A stretch of DNA of 64,000 bases. It comes from Drosophila miranda. Taxonomy: Eukaryota > Arthropoda > Insecta > Diptera > Drosophilidae. Position 1 is the stretch's first letter. Each line of letters opens with the position of its first letter. The notes beneath the pieces were generated by a model, which did no database searches, was not told the origin of the DNA, and was given only the letters and a program-made list of their open reading frames with translations. A program made the translations under genes and the position numbers. Shown here in pieces: positions 58,107-64,000 of this stretch. The stretch spans positions 5,625,249 through 5,689,248 of the forward strand of contig NW_022881603.1 in the NCBI RefSeq assembly GCF_003369915.1, in the 5' to 3' direction.

Positions 58107-58406
58107 TGTTGCAGCAGACGATCGTAATTACCCTATCGTAGCGTGTGCGATGTTGTGAGCAGAGCTTTTGCTCTCACACGCCGCGCTCTTGTACTGCTCT
58201 CTGCGCATTCAAGATCGGCTCGACGGTGGAGTCGGGGAGTTTTGCTATCTCTGGCTGCGACCAGTCCAATAAATGCTTTGAAGTCGAGCACTTGTTTTTT
58301 TTTAGTCATACATTACCTGACAATTTAACGTAAAAACCGAAACTAGAGCCCGCTGGACCGGAGTCATCATCACGTTTGTTTTTGGAAAAAGTCTTCCGAA
58401 TTTTCA
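58107..58406 (+). repeat. 5' LTR of the BEL/Pao element
   Basis: These 300 bases run from TGTTGCAGCAGACG to GAATTTTCA, directly before the primer-binding site TTGGCGCCCG. The 3' partner lies outside the window, so the right boundary rests on the CA/PBS junction. Confidence 0.75.
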
Positions 58407-59124
58407 TTGGCGCCCGAGCAGGGACATCGGCATCCAGCATTTCGTGGAAATTCGCACGACAAACCAGTGACCTACAGTGCATCTTCGTTCTCTCGGCACA
58501 AGTCATTGGTTTTTTTTGTTCTGTTGCGAATAGAGCTCTAGCTGGCTGGTTTTGTGCGACAAATTGGATTCATCTTTACTCAACAAAAAAGGAAAGTGTT
58601 CGGCTAATCTATGCCGAATTCTCAGGTATTTAGTGCGAAAAAAAATTGAGTTCTAGAACCAAGCCACCATTTTGTGCGCTGTGTTTCTCTATTTGGCCAC
58701 TGATCTCAATTTCATTGGCGCCTCGTTGAATTGGAATACCAATTAAATAAAACACAAAGTAATAAAATAAACCAAAGTGAACAGCCAGCAACATAAAATA
58801 TTTATTATATGCGGAATATTGGTGGATTGAAGAAAAGTGCAAATTGATGAGGGTTTACGGTACTTGATAATCAGACGCTCCGGTCATTGCCGCTGTTTTC
58901 AATTCTCTTTTGCGAAGTACCGCTTATTGGTGCTGCCTTTACTTCGGTAACGCTATCGTTGCGCCAAATTGTGCATAATTTGGCTGCGTTTGGTTGTGTG
59001 CATTGGCAGCATAATTTGTGTTTGTTTCGCTGCGTTAACCCTTTGAAGCCGATACATAGTTTTTTGTGGAAATTTCGCGTTCTTTCATAGTTTTTTGCAT
59101 ACCCTACAGTATTTTGGTTAACCA

Positions 59125-60594
59125 TTGTCTAAACCCAGTGCATTACTTTCCGACCCTCTTGAAGTAAGAGAAAGCGCCAGAATGAGTGAAAAGGAAAGGG
59201 AAATTGTTACCAGGGAAGGAGGTTCAAAAGAAGGAGGGGGTCCAAAAGTCCTGCAAAAGTTAGCAACAGCAATGCAAAGACACGATAGAGTGATGGGCGA
59301 TCTAAGGCGTGTGAGAACGGCCTTTGAAGAAAAAACTATTTCGTTCGACTCTCTTCAAATTAAATGCAGACTCGAGCTGATCGAAAATTATTGTGAAAAG
59401 TTGATGGATATACAGGCAGACGTGGATTGTTTAAATCCCAACAACGATCTACGAGCATCGGTCGAGGATATGTGTGTTACCACAAAGGCTATGTACACGT
59501 CTGCACTTAAAGAACCCGAAACTCAGCGAATACAGAGGAGGGATAGGAGTAGCCAGCGTCATTCATCACATCTGCCTAAAATGAATCTCCCCAAGTTTAG
59601 TGGAAAACATTCTGAATTTAAAAACTTTATAAGCCTTTTCGAGAGCTTGGTGCATAACGACCCAATATTATCAAATGTGGAAAAATTCAACCACTTACTG
59701 TCGTGTCTCGTTGACGATGCATTGGGAACAGTGAAGGCGTTTCAGATCTCTGCAGAAAATTATGACAAGGCTCTTGATAGTTTGAAGGAGGTTTACGACA
59801 AAAAATATTTTATCTTTTCTGATACTGTTTCGCAGTTGTTTGACATTCCCAGCACAACAAAAGCTTCTGCTTCATGCCTTAGGTCCCTCATTGACACGGT
59901 GTCAGCCATATATTCTTCTCTGCAGTCGTTAGGAAGTGAAAAAGACATAAATATCGCGATGCTAATTCACATAGCGCTGTCTAAAGTAGATCCCACAACG
60001 AAGTCTCGGTTCGAAGAGCAACTGGATTACGATAAACGACCGTCTTGGTCCGAGTGCGCAGCCCAGCTGAATCGGCGCTATCAGCATCTAGCTGCCGAAG
60101 AGTCAACACGGAATAAGGGTAAAACTAAACAAGAGACAAGTAAAGGACCCACTAAATCGTCATTTTCATGTGCAAAGACGGATAGGCGAGCTGATTCGAA
60201 ATGTAGCTATTGCCACGCGGGGAATCATACCATAAGCAATTGTCAATCGTTTAGTGCTCTTCCTGTTCTTCAACGGTTCGATATCACCAAGCAACTCCGA
60301 CTGTGCATAAATTGTTTGAAGCCAGGTCATACAGTGACGAGGTGCAAGACAGCAAAATGTCGAGTGTCCTCTAAGCCCCATAAAACTCTGCTTCATCGAT
60401 ACGGGGTTGAGCCACAGCAAAATGGGCCTAGTTCTGTGCCAGTAGAACATTCGTCATCGTCTGAGCCTCAGACAGCTTATTCTAGTCACGTTGCTAGTGC
60501 TGACCAGGTTATTCTTGCTACCGCTGTTGTAAAGGTGCAAGATCGGACAATTTCAGTATGCACGGGCACTTCTAGATTCCGGCTCCCAAATTAA
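59125..60594 (+). CDS. gag of the BEL/Pao element
   Basis: This is a frame of about 489 codons. After a charged start comes the DUF1759-type region typical of BEL/Pao gag (LPKMNLPKFSGKHSEFKNF, SNVEKFNHLLSCL, GTVKAF), then two zinc knuckles (CSYCHAGNHTISNC and CINCLKPGHTVTRC). The frame leaves the protease region shortly after VILATAVVKVQDRT, where the family would continue into the aspartic protease in the same frame. The start at 59125 is the first ATG of the long frame; a second in-frame Met follows at residue 20. Confidence 0.8.
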   Translation: MSKPSALLSDPLEVRESARMSEKEREIVTREGGSKEGGGPKVLQKLATAMQRHDRVMGDLRRVRTAFEEKTISFDSLQIKCRLELIENYCEKLMDIQADVDCLNPNNDLRASVEDMCVTTKAMYTSALKEPETQRIQRRDRSSQRHSSHLPKMNLPKFSGKHSEFKNFISLFESLVHNDPILSNVEKFNHLLSCLVDDALGTVKAFQISAENYDKALDSLKEVYDKKYFIFSDTVSQLFDIPSTTKASASCLRSLIDTVSAIYSSLQSLGSEKDINIAMLIHIALSKVDPTTKSRFEEQLDYDKRPSWSECAAQLNRRYQHLAAEESTRNKGKTKQETSKGPTKSSFSCAKTDRRADSKCSYCHAGNHTISNCQSFSALPVLQRFDITKQLRLCINCLKPGHTVTRCKTAKCRVSSKPHKTLLHRYGVEPQQNGPSSVPVEHSSSSEPQTAYSSHVASADQVILATAVVKVQDRTISVCTGTSRFRLPN

Positions 60595-63500
60595 TTTTAT
60601 ATCCGAGGATCTAGCCCAGCGCTTACGATTGCGCCGTGATGAGTCGTGCCTTAATATCACAACTGTTGGAAAAAACTCGTCCGTCATAAAGCACAAGATT
60701 CATACTTCTGTCCAATCTCGTATCAACGATCACAACTTTGATTCCGATTTTTGGGTGTTAAGGTCGATCCAAGATACCAGCAAACCTGCAGATGGCAGAC
60801 CCGCAGTTTTACAAGCCTGCTAAGGTTGACTTATTGATAGGGGCAGAAACCTTTTTTGAGTTAATGTGTGTAGGCCAATTAAAGGCAAGTTCCGAACATC
60901 CAACAATCCAGAAAACATTGTTGGGATGGATTGTATCAGGAAAATATAAGGCATCAGCACAGGATGCTGTATGCAATATCGCTGTTGGTAGCGATCATTG
61001 TTCTCTCGACTCTCTGGTGGAGCGCTTTTGGGAATTGGAACAGGTCCCAGAGAAGTCGAAGGCTGTATATACAGCTGAACAATTGGCTTGCGAACAAAAC
61101 TTTAAGCAGACTTTACGCAGGCTCGAATCGGGTCGTTTTGAAGTGGGGCTGCCATTTAAAATAAATCCCAACGTGTTGGGTTTCTCGTTCCAGACGGCAA
61201 AACGCCGCTTTCTATCCCTAGAACGCAGACTTGCACGAGATCAGTATTTGCATGATCTGTATATGGAGTTTATGAAAGAGTATCTCATCCTTGGCCACAT
61301 GTCATTGCTTCCAGACACTCCTCCAGGACGCCATTACTACATTCCACATCAATGTGTCCTGAGACCTGATAGTAAAACCACCAAGCTACGCGTCGTTTTC
61401 GATGCATCGAGCAAAACATCGACTTCAATCACATTAAATGAGACTTTGATGGTGGGTGCAACTATTCAGAGGGAGCTTTACGCAACTCTTGCCCGATTTC
61501 GATTAAATCGTTTTGCGCTCACAGCTGACATCTCCAAAATGTATAGGCAAGTTCAGGTCGCCGAAGAAGACCGAAATTTCCAATTGATTCTGTGGAGGGA
61601 TAAGGCAAATGTAGATGTTCAAACGTATCGCCTGAATACGGTTACTTATGGGACAGCCTCAGCTCCATTTCTGGCCATCCGCTGTCTCGTTGAATTGGCA
61701 GACGTTTATGCTGAGTCCCATCCTATTGCATCACAAGTCATAAAAAGTGACTTTGACGTCGATGATATGCTTACTGGAGCAAACAGTCTGGAAGATTTAG
61801 AACGTATTCGGCTGGAAGTGTGTGAGGTCTTAGAATCCGGGGGTTTTAAGTTGGCCAAGTGGGCGTCAAATCATCCCCAGCTGCTGTCCGATAGTGGCCA
61901 GGAGAAATCGCTGCAGTTTGATCCTTCGTCGTCTGTTAAAACGCTCGGAATTAGATGGAATCCGCAAAATGATTTGTTCCATTATCATTTAGATGACTCA
62001 TTTGATTCAATGCCCCCTACAAAGCGAAACATTTTGGCAGTTGCGTCCCGATTGTTCAACCCATTAGGGTTATTATGTCCCTTAATAACGAGGGCAAAAA
62101 TATTGCTGCAGCAATTGTGGCGGCAAAAGTTGGATTGGGACGAGTCGGTTCCCATGAGTTTGCACACGAGTTGGAACCACTTCAAGCAAAATTTGTTTGA
62201 ATTAGACAAGATAACCATACCTCGCTACATTGGCCTTCCCACGCATAAAAGCGTTTAGATTCACGGATTCGCAGACGCATCAGGTGAAGCGTACGGATGC
62301 TGCATTTACATCCGTATCAGTGATGGTAAAAATGTCGTGTCTAAGCTTCTTACCGCAAAGTCTCGAGTAGCTCCTCTCAAAACGAAATCGATTCCAAGAC
62401 TCGAATTGTGCGCAGCACTCTTGTTATCCACTTTATGGGCTCAAGTAAAACCGCTCCTGGACAAGTTCATGATCGAAAGTGTGAACTTTTGGTCGGACTC
62501 CCAAGTCACCTTGTACTGGCTGGAAAGGGATCCAGCCACGGTCGCAACGTTTGTGGCCAATAGGGTTGCTGAAATCCAGGAATCGTCAAGCGGTGTGACT
62601 TGGCGGCACGTTCCTACTGAGCAAAACCCAGCCGATTTGGTGTCACGTGGCACAGACGTAGACGGTGTAACGTGCTCATTGTGGACTGAGGGTCCCCAAT
62701 TTCTGCTCAGGAATTCTGAGGAGTGGCCATGTCTACATCAGGTTGAGTTGTCCCCATAAATGGAACGGTCGGAAAACAAGAAGTGTTTGGCAACACATTC
62801 AGTGGCAAAGTGTCAGGCCAATGATTTCATCGAGTTGATTGAAAGATGCTCTTCCTTTGAGAAATTGCTTCGGATTATGGCATAGGTAAACCGGTTCCTA
62901 CAAGGAAGCAAGCGTAGTCGAGAGGTCGTTCTGTCAGCCAAAGAACTTAAGGTCTCATTTCTAAGGCTGGTAGTCCAAAGACACGAGTTGGGACCAGAAT
63001 TCCACAAGCTAGCGAGGTCGGAAATCCTGTCACCGCATCTTCAACGACTAAACCCGTTCATACATACGAGCGAACTCGACGGAGTAACGCTGCGACTGAT
63101 TCGAGTGGGAGGAAGGTTGCTCAACGCAGAGATTCCGTATGACGCCAAATTTCCTCTGCTCCTGTCGCAAAAGTCGCAGTTCGTGACGCTTTATCTTCGC
63201 AATTTGCATCGGACTCACTACCATGCAGGCGCCAAAGTCATGGTTTCGTTGCTAAGGCAGCAGATATGGCTAATCAATGCTCGAGAAGCATGTACAAGGA
63301 TCCTGAGAAATTGTGTGCACTGCTTCCGATACAAGCCAGTCCTACAGGGACAGTTCATGGGAAACCTGCCAGCTGATAGAGTGCGAAGAGCTCGGCCCTT
63401 TTTGATTTGTGGGGTAGATTTCTGCGGCCCATTCTACGTGTCTCTCAAGATTCGCGGCAGGCCCCCTATTAAGACATATGTAGCCGTCTTCGTCTGCTTT

Positions 63501-64000
63501 GTATCAAAGGCTGTTCACCTGGAACTTGTAGCAGATTTGTCCACTGATAGTTTTTTATCTGTTCTTAAAAGGTTCATCGGGAGAAGAGGCCTTCCGGAGA
63601 AGGTGTACAGCGACAACGCCACCAACTTCGTGGGCGCGAGCAAGGTGCTGAACGAGCTGCATCAAGCGTACCAGAGGGACCAGGACCGGCTCAAGGCGTA
63701 CGCAGAGCGCCAAGGCGTCGAGTGGTGTTTCATACCACCGGATTGTGGGAGGCAGCCGTCAAATCAGCCAAGCAGAGGTTGGTACGCGGAGTGGGCAACG
63801 CCAAGCTCACAGCGGACGAGCTGTGCACCCACCTGGTAGAGGTAGAGGCTCTTCTCAACTCCCGGCCAATCGCGTCCCCAGGCAACGATCCCAGCGATGG
63901 AGAAGCGCTAACGCCAGGGCACCTGCTGATCGGGCAGCCGCTTCTTTCGCTGCCGCCCGAATCAGATCACGACGACAGATGCAGCAGGGGAAGCTTCGCG
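60577..64000 (+). pseudogene. pol of the BEL/Pao element, decayed and incomplete
   Basis: Order: protease motif LDSGSQINFI (60580, second frame); linker and RT (60792-62258, third frame) with RVVFDASSKT, ADISKMYRQVQV and catalytic DVDDMLTGA (about 61760); RNase H-like HGFADASGEAYG just after the TAG at 62256; YWL...EQNPADLVSRG; integrase zinc-binding and core ([30 protein letters not shown]). Near 63740 the frame changes before [11 protein letters not shown], with family bases missing. The remaining integrase C-terminal part runs to the window end. Confidence 0.83.

Larger units (their letters stand above)
58107..64000 (+). mobile_element. BEL/Pao LTR retrotransposon, damaged, runs off the window
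   Basis: The 5' LTR is followed by TTGGCGCCCGAGCAGGGAC (primer-binding site, 58407), a ~700-base leader, gag and pol in BEL/Pao style (protease of the DUF1758 type, RT, RNase H, integrase). It is inserted in an ISY. Lesions: a frame change at the protease, another near 60800, in-frame stops at 62256-62258 and 62757-62759, further stops near 62885, and a deletion with a frame change near 63740. The 3' LTR is not in the window. Confidence 0.87.

Noticed and set aside
1-64000. A novel defence, toxin or biosynthetic system
   Set aside because: The coding content is ordinary fly genes plus transposons; the unusual signals are in repeat structure, not in a new multi-gene system.

Overview
The window looks like Drosophila DNA of the obscura group. 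The evidence is many near-identical copies of the obscura-type DINE-1/ISY (SGM-like) Helitron-derived repeat, two Ty3/gypsy-type elements, one BEL/Pao element, short GT-AG introns, and recognisable orthologues of the Drosophila genes Naa35 (Mak10), Zfrp8 and tamo. As far as I recall these three lie near each other at the tip of 2R (Muller element C). Muller C is the neo-X/neo-Y pair of D. miranda. Heavy repeat load plus several broken gene copies beside intact ones makes the D. miranda neo-Y my favoured source. That is inference; a repeat-rich Muller C region of another obscura species, or assembly indels, are the alternatives.

Layout. 1-2366: a reversed ISY fragment and unannotated spacer. 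2371-17989: one reverse-oriented gypsy-like LTR element with a 4-bp target duplication (ATAT). It is inflated by five ISY insertions and by a 2,286-bp tandem duplication that fits unequal exchange between two ISY copies. 17994-19981: AT-rich spacer with a diverged local repeat. 19982-22646: Naa35, five exons, intact. 22685-23862 (minus): Zfrp8, tail to tail with Naa35, with two one-base frameshifts. 25136-32852: a second gypsy-like element (gag, pro-pol) that is oddly bounded by 90-bp inverted rather than direct repeats, followed by a 72-bp perfect palindrome. 32956-40864: tamo, with a promoter carrying motif 6 and motif 1, a roughly 4.5-kb 5' intron holding one ISY, and four intact coding exons. 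42346-43272: a secreted CAP/antigen-5-like gene, intact. 43505-47351: a cluster of three ISY copies carrying a displaced piece of the first gypsy-like element. 48686-50572 (minus): a five-exon Gln/Ser/Asn-rich gene with one frameshift. 50911-51405: an old ISY. 54744-56520 (minus): two decayed genes, a small secreted-type protein and a GT49 glycosyltransferase. 57386-64000: an ISY interrupted by a damaged BEL/Pao element that runs off the window.

How it fits together. The host genes are ordinary housekeeping or secreted genes: NatC N-terminal acetylation, a PDCD2-type ribosome-assembly chaperone, a PUB/zinc-finger import regulator. What stands out is the repeat biology: ISY copies acting as recombination substrates and carriers of neighbouring DNA, a shared G-GGA-AAC frameshift signal in two different gypsy-like elements, aberrant retroelement ends, a foldback excision-like scar, and one block of sequence placed in front of both Naa35 and tamo. 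I found no tRNA, rRNA or CRISPR array.
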